From assembly GCA_029260825.1 (NCBI GenBank), contig JAJDCM010000153.1, positions 1 through 57,299 of the forward strand: a DNA stretch of 57,299 nt, written 5' to 3'. Made by a program: the position numbers and the translations under genes. The notes beneath the pieces were generated by a model. The model was given only the letters and a program-made list of their open reading frames with translations, was not told where the DNA came from and searched no databases. The DNA comes from Planctomycetota bacterium (GTDB taxonomy: Bacteria; Planctomycetota; JACOTG01; JAJDCM01). Of the stretch, positions 16,519-23,834 are shown piece after piece; the first letter of the stretch is position 1, and every line of letters starts with the position of its first letter.

Positions 16519-17907
16519 TCAGACGATGGCAGGGCCGCTTCCCGGGTCACTCTTCAAGGTTCGAAGAATGAGGCGTAAGCCTTGCCGGAGCTGGTCCTGG
16601 TCTCTTGCTGCACCCAGGCAGATCCTCACGGCGCAGGGAGCGGGTCGTCCATCCACCAGGAAGGCCCCGGCGGGTGTAACGCCGACTCCTCGTCTCCTGG
16701 CCTCCACGGCAAACTCGGCACTGTCCCAGGCTGCGGGTAGAGTGAGCCATAGGAACATGGCATCGGGCTGGCTCAAGAACTCATAGTCCGCCAGCATTTC
16801 GGTTGCGATTTTGGAGCGGGCCTGGGTTTCTTTTCGCTTTCGAGCAACGGTGCGATCAGCGGTTCCATCTTCGATCCAGCGAGTGGCAATCTCAGCGCAC
16901 AGAGGGGGGACAAGCCCCGTGGTTGCCCACACGCTCAGGCCGAGTCGTTCAACGAATGCCGCCGGGCTCGCGAGATAGGCGACCCTGAGTCCTCCCGCGA
17001 CCTCCTTTCCCGTCGAGGCAATGAACAGGGTTTGATCCGGTGCGAGGGAAAATAGTGTCGGGGGGGGATCGTCGTTGTACAGGCGGTGCACATCGTCTTC
17101 AACGATGAGAACCCCGTGGGTTTTTGCGATTTGCGCGATTCTTTTCCGGCGCTCAAAGGAGAGGGAGACGGTCGTCGGGTTTTGAATCGTTGGCATGCAG
17201 TAAAGCGCACGCACGGGTCGATTGAGGCAGGCGGATTCAAATGCTTCCGGGTCAAAACCATCCTTGTCGATCGGGAGTCCAAAGAGTCTCAAGTTCAGGA
17301 GCTTGGCAATGGCTTTGATTCCGGGGTACGTGACTTCGTCCGTGACGATCAGGTCGCCCGGCTCGCACAGGGTCGAGAAGATGACGTTGAGTGCGTGCTG
17401 GGATCCGTTCGTCAGCAGAATCTGATCTTCAGTGACCGTGGCTCCGTGGCGGCGGGCCCAGGTCGCTCCGGTAGCTCGATGACGGGGCATGCCCAGATAC
17501 GATTGATACCGGAGGAGCTGATCAAGGTCGGGGCTTCTTGAGAGCTCCCGGGTCATCGCGTTGAGATCGGGGTCCTCCGAGTAAACCGGGTAGTTCACGC
17601 TGAGATCGATGAGGGTGTTCGTGGGCTGACGCAGGGAGGGAAGGGGGTGATCGTCTGCCTCCCGAACCGGGCAGACAAAGGTCCCTCGACCGATTTCGCT
17701 GCGGACGAGACCCATTCTCTCCGCCTCGGTATAGGCCCGGGTGATTGTCCCACGAGCCACTCCCATCTGATCGGCTAGCTCCCGATGGGTCGGAAGCCGA
17801 TCTCCTGCTCGAAGTTGTCCGAGTCGAATGTCGTCAGCCAATGCCTTTGCAATGGCCTGATAGATGGGTGGCTCCTGAGCTTCAACATTTGGACACCAGA
17901 TTGTCAT
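16519..17907 (-). CDS. MocR/GabR-type regulator (GntR HTH fused to class I aminotransferase fold)
   Basis: 462 residues. A winged-helix GntR domain lies at about 12-80 (LPTHRELADQMGVARGTITR; ERMGLVRSEIGRGTFV). A fold-type I aminotransferase domain follows to the end, with NGSQHALN, the NP of IQNPTT at about 243, IVEDDVHRLY at about 268-277 and the PLP lysine in STGKEVAGGLR (K301). MocR proteins sense PLP and amino-acid or amine ligands and bind direct repeats. Three GTGCCAAT repeats lie between this gene and the divergent phzF-like gene. A TTGGCA/CATTAT promoter would place +1 on the A of the ATG, so the mRNA may be leaderless. Likely controls its own strand (TPP enzyme, amine oxidase) and/or the PhzF-AzlCD strand. 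Confidence 0.92.
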   Translation of the reverse strand: MTIWCPNVEAQEPPIYQAIAKALADDIRLGQLRAGDRLPTHRELADQMGVARGTITRAYTEAERMGLVRSEIGRGTFVCPVREADDHPLPSLRQPTNTLIDLSVNYPVYSEDPDLNAMTRELSRSPDLDQLLRYQSYLGMPRHRATGATWARRHGATVTEDQILLTNGSQHALNVIFSTLCEPGDLIVTDEVTYPGIKAIAKLLNLRLFGLPIDKDGFDPEAFESACLNRPVRALYCMPTIQNPTTVSLSFERRKRIAQIAKTHGVLIVEDDVHRLYNDDPPPTLFSLAPDQTLFIASTGKEVAGGLRVAYLASPAAFVERLGLSVWATTGLVPPLCAEIATRWIEDGTADRTVARKRKETQARSKIATEMLADYEFLSQPDAMFLWLTLPAAWDSAEFAVEARRRGVGVTPAGAFLVDGRPAPCAVRICLGAARDQDQLRQGLRLILRTLKSDPGSGPAIV

Positions 17908-17908
17908 A

Positions 17909-18005
17909 GTGCCAATAATGCCATTGACAGGTCAATTGTGCCAATACAATATGGGGAAATATTCGAGTCCAGTTTCCGATCTTCGACGCTTGGAGCTGTG
18001 CCAAT
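17909..18005. promoter_or_regulatory. Divergent promoter region with three MocR-type direct repeats
   Basis: GTGCCAATA occurs at 17909-17917 and 17938-17946, and GTGCCAAT at 17998-18005, all in the same orientation. Start-to-start distances are 29 and 60 bases, close to whole helical turns. A palindrome, ATTGAC-AG-GTCAAT, is at 17923-17936. Rightward: TTGACA (17924-17929) with TACAAT (17945-17950, 15-base gap) or CAATAT (17947-17952, 17-base gap). Leftward: TTGGCA (17944-17939), 18 bases, CATTAT (17920-17915). The repeats overlap both promoters. MocR regulators usually bind paired direct repeats, so these are inferred to be its operators. Confidence 0.65.
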
Positions 18006-18033
18006 TAGAAAGGATCGAATCCGGAGAAAAGCC

Positions 18034-18843
18034 ATGAAGCTTGAGATGTTTCAGGTGGACGCATTTAGCAGTGAGGTCTTTGGGGGAAATCCAGCGGCGG
18101 TGGTTCCACTCGAGCGCTGGTTGCCGACCGACACTCTTCAGAAGATCGCGGTGGAGAATAACCTGTCCGAAACCGGATTCTTCATCCGTTCGGAGGAAGA
18201 GGATGCGGACTTCGATCTGCGCTGGTTCACACCGGGTCGAGAGGTCGATCTTTGTGGTCACGCTACCGTGGCGTCTGCTCATGTACTTGCCAATCATCTT
18301 CAACATGACGAGACCACGATTCGCTTTTCTTCGGCGAGTGGAATCCTTGGAGTTTCGATTGAAGACGGCCTGTACACCTTGGACTTCCCCTCCCGTCCGG
18401 GCGAGCCGTTGGCAAGGAAAGACGCGGCAGGGGTTGCCGAAGCGCTGGGAGCAAAGCCCGGAGAGATTCTTCATGGTGAGCGGGATTGGCTTGCGATCTT
18501 TGAGACGGAAGATGAGGTGCGAGCCATCCGGCCTGACATGACTCGGCTTGGTGCTCATGCCGCTCCGTCGATGATCATTTCAGCTCCGGGAAACCAGAAG
18601 CACGTCGATTTTGTGTCCCGCTTTTTTGCCCCCAAGTTCGGAATTCCGGAGGACCCGGTAACCGGATCAGCGCATTGCACTCTTGTTCCTTATTGGGCCG
18701 AGCGTCTCGGGAAGAAGAAGCTTTTTGCTCAGCAGGTGAGTGCTCGAGGTGGGGAGCTTTTCTTGACTCATGAGAAGAAGGCGTCTCGGGTGCTCATTGG
18801 CGGGAGAGCGGTTACTTATCTTGTGGGTCGTATCGAGGTCTGA
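18034..18843 (+). CDS. PhzF-family epimerase/isomerase
   Basis: 269 residues, normal for the family. The N-terminus is MKLEMFQVDAFSSEVFGGNP and the catalytic glutamate of PhzF proteins is in the NLSETGFF segment. FTPGREVDLCGHATVASAHV and EDPVTGSAHCTLVPYWAERL are the two halves of the diaminopimelate-epimerase-like fold. PhzF proteins catalyse isomerisations of small acids or amino acids; most members have no known substrate. The start at ATG 18034 has GGAG 7 bases upstream and matches the family N-terminus; the in-frame extension back to 17785 would run into the MocR gene. AzlC starts 6 bases after its stop, so it is in an operon with the exporter genes. Confidence 0.92.
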   Translation: MKLEMFQVDAFSSEVFGGNPAAVVPLERWLPTDTLQKIAVENNLSETGFFIRSEEEDADFDLRWFTPGREVDLCGHATVASAHVLANHLQHDETTIRFSSASGILGVSIEDGLYTLDFPSRPGEPLARKDAAGVAEALGAKPGEILHGERDWLAIFETEDEVRAIRPDMTRLGAHAAPSMIISAPGNQKHVDFVSRFFAPKFGIPEDPVTGSAHCTLVPYWAERLGKKKLFAQQVSARGGELFLTHEKKASRVLIGGRAVTYLVGRIEV

Positions 18844-18849
18844 TGGCTT

Positions 18850-19608
18850 ATGGAGTCACGAAACGATTCCGCGGTTCTTGAAGTCGGGGCTCACCGCTGC
18901 GCTGCGGATTGGATGGATGGGACCCGAGCGATTCTTCCCATGCTGCTCGGGGTGATCCCTTTTGCTCTGGTAACGGGAGTTACCACGGTCGGGGTTGGAA
19001 TTCCGCCTCTTACGGCTCTTTCCATGGCGGCGATCGTATTCGCCGGCGCAGCTCACCTTGCAGCGGTCCAGCTCTTCGGGGACGAGGCCCCACTTCTTGT
19101 GATCGTGCTCACCGGGTTCGTGGTGAACTTGCGGTTTCTCATGTACAGCGCCTCGATTGCTCCTTTTCTTCGCCGGGTATCCTTTCGGGGCCGATTGCTC
19201 GCCACGTACCTGCTCACGGATCAAGCGTTCCTGATCTCGCATCGCTGGTTCTCGGAAAGAGTGCTCCGAGGCGGTGAGGAAGAAGAGAAGGACAGGGCGA
19301 AACGGGGCTATTCCTACTATCTAGGGGCAGGTTTTGGCCTCTGGTTCACCTGGGTCCTGGGAAATGCCGCCGGCATTTTTCTCGGGGCAAGCATACCGGA
19401 TTCCTGGTCCCTCGACTTTGCTCTTCCCCTTGTTTTTCTGGTCCTGTTGATTCCAACCCTCAAGAATCGAGCGTCGGTCCTGACGGCTCTTTCGAGTGGG
19501 GCAGCTTCGGTGATATTCGTTGGATTGCCCCTTCGCCTTGGCCTGATTGCCGCGGTCGTCTCGGGTCTTTTCGTGGGAGCTATTTTTCAGCGGAGGCGCA
19601 GTGGATGA
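18850..19608 (+). CDS. azlC: AzlC family branched-chain amino acid exporter, large subunit
   Basis: 252 residues and strongly hydrophobic, with about six or seven membrane segments. AzlC hallmarks are ILPMLLGVIPFALVTGV, the AIVFAGAAHLAAVQL segment, VVNLRFLMYSASIAPFL and LTDQAFLISHRWF. AzlC with AzlD forms an inner-membrane exporter of branched-chain amino acids or analogues (azaleucine resistance in Bacillus, YgaZH in E. coli). Its stop overlaps the azlD start by 4 bases. With PhzF upstream and an amine oxidase on the divergent strand, export of an amino acid or related toxic product is a reasonable inference. Confidence 0.92.
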   Translation: MESRNDSAVLEVGAHRCAADWMDGTRAILPMLLGVIPFALVTGVTTVGVGIPPLTALSMAAIVFAGAAHLAAVQLFGDEAPLLVIVLTGFVVNLRFLMYSASIAPFLRRVSFRGRLLATYLLTDQAFLISHRWFSERVLRGGEEEEKDRAKRGYSYYLGAGFGLWFTWVLGNAAGIFLGASIPDSWSLDFALPLVFLVLLIPTLKNRASVLTALSSGAASVIFVGLPLRLGLIAAVVSGLFVGAIFQRRRSG

Positions 19609-19916
19609 AAGCCTGGATCATGATCCTTGGGATCGGTTTCTTGACCTTTGCTCTTCGGGGCTCGTTTGTCCTTCTCTCCGAGAAGAGGAAGATTCCGGAC
19701 ATCTTTGAGAGAGCCTTGAACCTTGTCCCTCCAGCGGTTCTCGCCGCCCTGATCATGCCTGCTCTTCTCTGTCGATCAGGCGGGATCGATTTTGGGCCGG
19801 GAAACGATCGACTCGTAGCCGCGGGTCTGGCCGGGCTGATTGCGTACAAGACTCGAAGTGTACTCTTCACTTTGACCGGCGGAATGCTTGCGCTCTGGGC
19901 GTTGCAGACTGTTTGA
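19605..19916 (+). CDS. azlD: AzlD family branched-chain amino acid exporter, small subunit
   Basis: 103 residues, three or four membrane helices, typical AzlD size. AzlD-like segments are MKAWIMILGIGFLTFALRGS, LNLVPPAVLAALIMPALL and AAGLAGLIAYKTRSVLFTL. The ATGA overlap with azlC implies translational coupling and fixed stoichiometry. It ends only 7 bases before the convergent 3-hydroxyacyl-CoA dehydrogenase gene, with no terminator hairpin between them. Confidence 0.92.
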   Translation: MKAWIMILGIGFLTFALRGSFVLLSEKRKIPDIFERALNLVPPAVLAALIMPALLCRSGGIDFGPGNDRLVAAGLAGLIAYKTRSVLFTLTGGMLALWALQTV

Positions 19917-19923
19917 GGTTCTC

Positions 19924-20823
19924 TCAACTTTCAAGTTTTCGGTCGCCTTCCCATCTAAAGAATCCCTCGCCGGTCTTGCGTCCGAGTTTTCCTTCACGAA
20001 CTTTTTGGCGAAGGATGTCGGGGACTCGAAACGCGGGCTCATCCGGATAGCTTTCACACCATCCTTCGAGAATAAAGAGACTGGTGTCGAGTCCTACATA
20101 GTCCGCAAGAGTAATGGGGCCCATTGGATGGCCGCAGCCCAGATTCATGGCGGTATCGATGTCGTCCATCGCTGCGTCACCCCGCTCCAGCATCAGGAGT
20201 GCTTGAACCATGAATGGCACAAGGAGCCGGTTCACCACGAAGCCAGGAGTGTCCTTGCAGTTGATGGATGTCTTTCCGCAGGACCTGGCGAAGGAGTGGC
20301 CGGCGGCGATCGCTTCTGGATCTGTTTTGTCCGTGCCCACCACCTCGACGAGCCTCATGAGCTGAACCGGATTGAAGAAGTGGAGGCCGAGGGTCTTTTC
20401 CGGTCGTCCGCTTGCGTTTGCCATTTCCAGGATGGGAAACGAAGAGGTGTTGGAGGCAAGGAGAGTGTTTTCCGGAAGGAGCCGGCCAAGATCGGCAAAA
20501 AGATCCTTCTTGAGATCGAGGTTTTCGATTGCGGCCTCGATCACGAGGTCGCATACGACGAGACCCTCCCGGTCAGGAGCGAACTCGATGCGAGAGAGGG
20601 CCGCCTCTTTCATTGCCGCGGCCTTCTCGGGAGTCAGCTTTCCCTTCTCCACCGCCTTCTCGCCGAGCTTGGTCAGGCTTTCCTCAATTCTCTTCTTGCC
20701 CTGTTCAAGGGCTCCCGGGTAGTTGTCGTGAGCGAGGACCTTAAATCCTCCCTGGGCCGCGACTTGAACGATGCCGTGTCCCATCAGTCCACAACCCACG
20801 ACCCCGACCGTCTTGATATCCAT
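19924..20823 (-). CDS. 3-hydroxybutyryl-CoA (3-hydroxyacyl-CoA) dehydrogenase
   Basis: 299 residues. NAD-binding Rossmann motif VGVVGCGLMGHGIVQVAAQ at 6-24. DLVIEAAIENLDLKKDLFAD and ASNTSSFPI precede the HFFNPVQLMRLVEV motif containing the catalytic His, and the C-terminal domain has KDTPGFVVNRLLVPFM. These are hallmarks of the short, single-function enzyme (about 285-300 residues) that interconverts 3-hydroxyacyl-CoA and 3-ketoacyl-CoA. GAGG lies 7 bases before the ATG. It is divergent from mmsA-URC and has a promoter overlapping a TTATCGCGATAA palindrome. It may act on C4 acids or on 3-hydroxypropionyl-CoA; the second is speculation from the neighbourhood. Confidence 0.92.
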   Translation of the reverse strand: MDIKTVGVVGCGLMGHGIVQVAAQGGFKVLAHDNYPGALEQGKKRIEESLTKLGEKAVEKGKLTPEKAAAMKEAALSRIEFAPDREGLVVCDLVIEAAIENLDLKKDLFADLGRLLPENTLLASNTSSFPILEMANASGRPEKTLGLHFFNPVQLMRLVEVVGTDKTDPEAIAAGHSFARSCGKTSINCKDTPGFVVNRLLVPFMVQALLMLERGDAAMDDIDTAMNLGCGHPMGPITLADYVGLDTSLFILEGWCESYPDEPAFRVPDILRQKVREGKLGRKTGEGFFRWEGDRKLES

Positions 20824-20908
20824 GGTTAAACCTCGAGTGGTCCTTTGGTTCGTTTTTCCGAGCCCGATCCCCGGGGAGGGCGACCCTGCCGGGAAACCAG
20901 CGAATATC

Positions 20909-20938
20909 GTTATCGCGATAATAAAAGTAAAGTGTCAA
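20909..20938 (-). promoter_or_regulatory. Promoter of the dehydrogenase gene with overlapping palindromic operator
   Basis: Reading leftward, TTGACA (20938-20933, perfect -35) is followed after 18 bases by GATAAC (20914-20909), about 85 bases before the ATG. A perfect 12-base palindrome, TTATCGCGATAA (20910-20921), covers the -10 and part of the spacer, a typical place for a TetR- or GntR-type repressor. The regulator is not in the window. Confidence 0.55.
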
Positions 20939-21065
20939 ACGGGCTGAGGGCGATGGTTGTAGGGTCTTTCTGTCTCTCCATCTCCTCATCGCAAGAGTGT
21001 GTTATTTGCTTGGTTCCATGAAGTTCCGATGAGTTCGAGAGGTTCCGAGAGATTTGGAGAAGGTC

Positions 21066-22547
21066 ATGAATCTAATCGATGTGCCGCAACAACTCGTAAC
21101 CGGCCACAATTTTGTGGGCGGTGAAAAGACGGCTTCCGTCACCGGTCGAACCCTTGCCGTGGAGAGTCCCTACACCGGGACGACGGTGGGTGAGGTTCCC
21201 CGTTCCAGCAAGGAGGACGTCGAAGCTGCCGTTCAAGCGGCAAGTCGAGCTGCCGAATCCTGGGCCCTCGTGCCGTTGAAAGAGCGAACCCAGATCCTTT
21301 TCCGTTTCCGGGATCTTGTCTACAAGCACATCGATACGATCTCGAACCTCGTTTCCCTGGAGGCGGGAAAGACCTTCGATGAAGCAAAGGCGGGTGTGGC
21401 CAAAGGACTCGAGGTCGTGGAGTTCGCGCTCAGCCTCCAGAACCTGGATGACGGTGGCGCTCTGGAAGTAAGCCGGGGAGTGAGTTGTGAGGTTCGCCGG
21501 GAGCCCCTGGGGGTGGTAGCGGGAATTACTCCTTTCAATTTTCCGGCCATGGTTCCCATGTGGATGTATCCCTGCGCGATCACCCTCGGTAATGCTTTTA
21601 TTCTCAAACCGTCCGAGAAGGTGCCACTCACCGCGTGCTTTTGTGCCGACCTTTTGCTCGAAGCCGGTCTGCCGAACGGGGTCTTCTCTGTCATCAATGG
21701 AGATCGAGAGGCAGTCGAAGGATTGATCGATCATCCGGATGTGAAGGCCGTTGCCTTCGTGGGTTCGAGCCCGGTAGCGCGGGCGGTCTATGCCCGGGCA
21801 GCGGCGAGCGGCAAGCGCTCTTTGTCATTGGGTGGAGCGAAGAATCATCTCCTGGTTGTTCCGGACGCGGATCCGGAAATCACCATTCCCGGAGTTGTGG
21901 ATTCGTTTACAGGGTGTGCCGGTCAGCGTTGTATGGCGGCAAGCTTGATGGTTGCGGTCGGTGACGTTGACCACTTGATTGACGGAATCGTCGAGCGAGC
22001 GTCTCAAATACAACTCGGCACCGGAATGGGTGCCATCATTGACCGGGCGTCCACGGAGCGGCTGACGAATGCGGTTCAGAAGGCAAAGGAAGATGGGGTG
22101 AAAGTGAGGGTTGACGGGCGTGAGGCCAGTGCTCCCGCCGGCTATGAGAACGGATTCTGGTTCGGGCCGTCGGTTCTCGATGGCGCCGACCCGTCAATGG
22201 AGTGCGCGAGCAAAGAGCTTTTTGGCCCGATCATCACCATTGTTCGGGTCGATACCTTGGAAGAAGCGCTTGCCCTGGAGAAGAACAGCCCTTATGGAAA
22301 CGCGACTTCCGTCTTCACCACCAGCGGTACGGTAGCATGTCGAGTTGCTGAAGAAGCAACCAACGGGATGATCGGGGTCAACATCGGAGTTCCGGTTCCA
22401 CGGGAGCCGTTCTCTTTTGGTGGCACGAAAGATTCTCGATTTGGTTGCGGCGACATCACCGGTAAAGCGGGGGTTGAGTTCTGGAGTCATCTCAAGAAAA
22501 TCACGTCGAAGTGGGCTTTGCAGTCCGACGCCAATTGGATGTCCTGA
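21066..22547 (+). CDS. mmsA: CoA-acylating (methyl)malonate-semialdehyde dehydrogenase
   Basis: 493 residues of the aldehyde dehydrogenase superfamily. FVGG and PYTGTTVGEVPRSSKEDVEA are at the N-terminus, GVVAGITPFNFPAMVPMWMY is the NAD-binding entry and TGCAGQRCMA carries the catalytic cysteine (C289). ILKPSEKVPLTA and FGGTKDSRFG also match. The methylmalonate-semialdehyde group oxidises (methyl)malonate semialdehyde with CoA and NAD to propionyl-CoA or acetyl-CoA plus CO2. Start ATG 21066 (GGAG 6 bases upstream) is preferred to TTG 21054. It leads an operon with URC1 6 bases downstream. In the URC pathway malonate semialdehyde precedes 3-hydroxypropionate, so turning that semialdehyde into acetyl-CoA would be a logical end step. 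Confidence 0.92.
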   Translation: MNLIDVPQQLVTGHNFVGGEKTASVTGRTLAVESPYTGTTVGEVPRSSKEDVEAAVQAASRAAESWALVPLKERTQILFRFRDLVYKHIDTISNLVSLEAGKTFDEAKAGVAKGLEVVEFALSLQNLDDGGALEVSRGVSCEVRREPLGVVAGITPFNFPAMVPMWMYPCAITLGNAFILKPSEKVPLTACFCADLLLEAGLPNGVFSVINGDREAVEGLIDHPDVKAVAFVGSSPVARAVYARAAASGKRSLSLGGAKNHLLVVPDADPEITIPGVVDSFTGCAGQRCMAASLMVAVGDVDHLIDGIVERASQIQLGTGMGAIIDRASTERLTNAVQKAKEDGVKVRVDGREASAPAGYENGFWFGPSVLDGADPSMECASKELFGPIITIVRVDTLEEALALEKNSPYGNATSVFTTSGTVACRVAEEATNGMIGVNIGVPVPREPFSFGGTKDSRFGCGDITGKAGVEFWSHLKKITSKWALQSDANWMS

Positions 22548-22553
22548 TAGCTT

Positions 22554-23813
22554 ATGAGCGAAAAGAAAAACGGTAGCCGGCACATTAAACTCACGTCTCA
22601 TCCAGGTGGGCACGGTCCAAAACCCGTGCCGATCAAGTGGGGTGCTGCTTCCGCAGAAGAGCGGGGACCGGTCATCGCGACCCTGGTAGACGCTTCAAGG
22701 CGCAACGTGATCGGTACTCATTCGGGATCCTACGCGGTGTATCGAGCTCTGGCCGTTGCCGCGGGTGCTTTGAGCCCGGATCATATCGCCGACCTTACTG
22801 ACACGTCGCCGACCGACGTCATCGGTCCGAATCCTCAATGGTATGAATCGGATCGGATCATCTCCATCGACCCGTTTGGCGCTGTCGTACGAAAGTCCTT
22901 CTCCAGTTTCTATGAAAAGGGCTATGACATTCGACCGACCATTGCCATCACGAAGGCTCACCTTTGCATGCCCGAGCTAAAAGAGGGCGAAGCGGCAGGG
23001 AGGGTCATCCCGGATGGAAAGATCCTGCTGGAGGGCGGGAAATGCGTGGTGAGCAAGGCGGCAGTGGAGCCAGTGTGGTTCTTGCCCGCAATCGCCAGGC
23101 GCTTTCAGATCGAAGAGAGTGATCTTCGCCGCACGTTGTTCGAACAAACAGGAGGGATGTTCCCGGAGCTCGTCACCCGGAGCGATCTTGAAGTGTTCCT
23201 TCCACCAATTGGTGGGCAAACCGTCTACATCTTTGGTAACCCCCGTGACCTTGCGGATTCCAAGGTTCCGTTGACGGCGCGGGTGCACGATGAGTGCAAC
23301 GGGTCGGATGTTTTTGGCTCGGACATCTGTACTTGCCGTCCCTATCTGGCTCATGCGGTTGAGGAGTGCATTCGATCCGCCCAGAACGGAGGGGTTGGCG
23401 TTATCGTTTACTTCCGAAAGGAAGGGCGGGCACTGGGAGAGGTGACGAAGTTCTTGGTTTACAATGCTCGAAAGAGACAAGAGGGTGGAGATCGGGCCGA
23501 GCAGTATTTCAGCCGAACCGAGTGCGTCGCCGGCGTCATGGACGTGCGGTTCCAGCGGTTGATGCCCGATGTTTTGCACTGGCTAGGGATCAGCAAGATT
23601 CACCGTCTTATTTCCATGAGTAACATGAAATATGATGCGATCGTAGGGTCCGGAATTGAAATCGGGGAACGAGTTCGTATTCCAGATGAACTCGTGCCAC
23701 TTGATGCCCAGGTTGAGATCGACGCCAAGCTTGCTTCCGGGTATTTCACCGATGGCGAGGTCCCGGACGACGACGAGCTGGAAAAGCCCAAGGGTCGATC
23801 CATCGAGAAATAG
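22554..23813 (+). CDS. URC1-type GTP cyclohydrolase II homologue (uracil catabolism)
   Basis: 419 residues, about twice the size of RibA, with no RibB domain. The C-terminal half carries the cyclohydrolase II zinc signature C-x10-C-x-C (C248, C259, C261) in ARVHDECNGSDVFGSDICTC, then YFRKEGRALGE in place of RibA's RQEGRGIGL. The N-terminal 200 residues (THSGSYAVYRALAVAAGAL; IGPNPQWYESDRIISIDPFG) are typical of the URC1/RibA-like subgroup and absent from true RibA. In yeast URC1 is needed for growth on uracil and is thought to open the pyrimidine ring of a uridine nucleotide. The neighbours DUF1688 and UPRT support URC1 rather than riboflavin synthesis. The exact reaction is not settled in the family. 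Confidence 0.88.
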   Translation: MSEKKNGSRHIKLTSHPGGHGPKPVPIKWGAASAEERGPVIATLVDASRRNVIGTHSGSYAVYRALAVAAGALSPDHIADLTDTSPTDVIGPNPQWYESDRIISIDPFGAVVRKSFSSFYEKGYDIRPTIAITKAHLCMPELKEGEAAGRVIPDGKILLEGGKCVVSKAAVEPVWFLPAIARRFQIEESDLRRTLFEQTGGMFPELVTRSDLEVFLPPIGGQTVYIFGNPRDLADSKVPLTARVHDECNGSDVFGSDICTCRPYLAHAVEECIRSAQNGGVGVIVYFRKEGRALGEVTKFLVYNARKRQEGGDRAEQYFSRTECVAGVMDVRFQRLMPDVLHWLGISKIHRLISMSNMKYDAIVGSGIEIGERVRIPDELVPLDAQVEIDAKLASGYFTDGEVPDDDELEKPKGRSIEK

Positions 23814-23834
23814 CCGCCAACATCCCTCTTCTTC

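Noticed and set aside
22554..23813. Calling the GTP-cyclohydrolase-II-like gene ribA
   Set aside because: It is about twice RibA's length, differs in the catalytic loop and lies with DUF1688 and UPRT, not with other rib genes.
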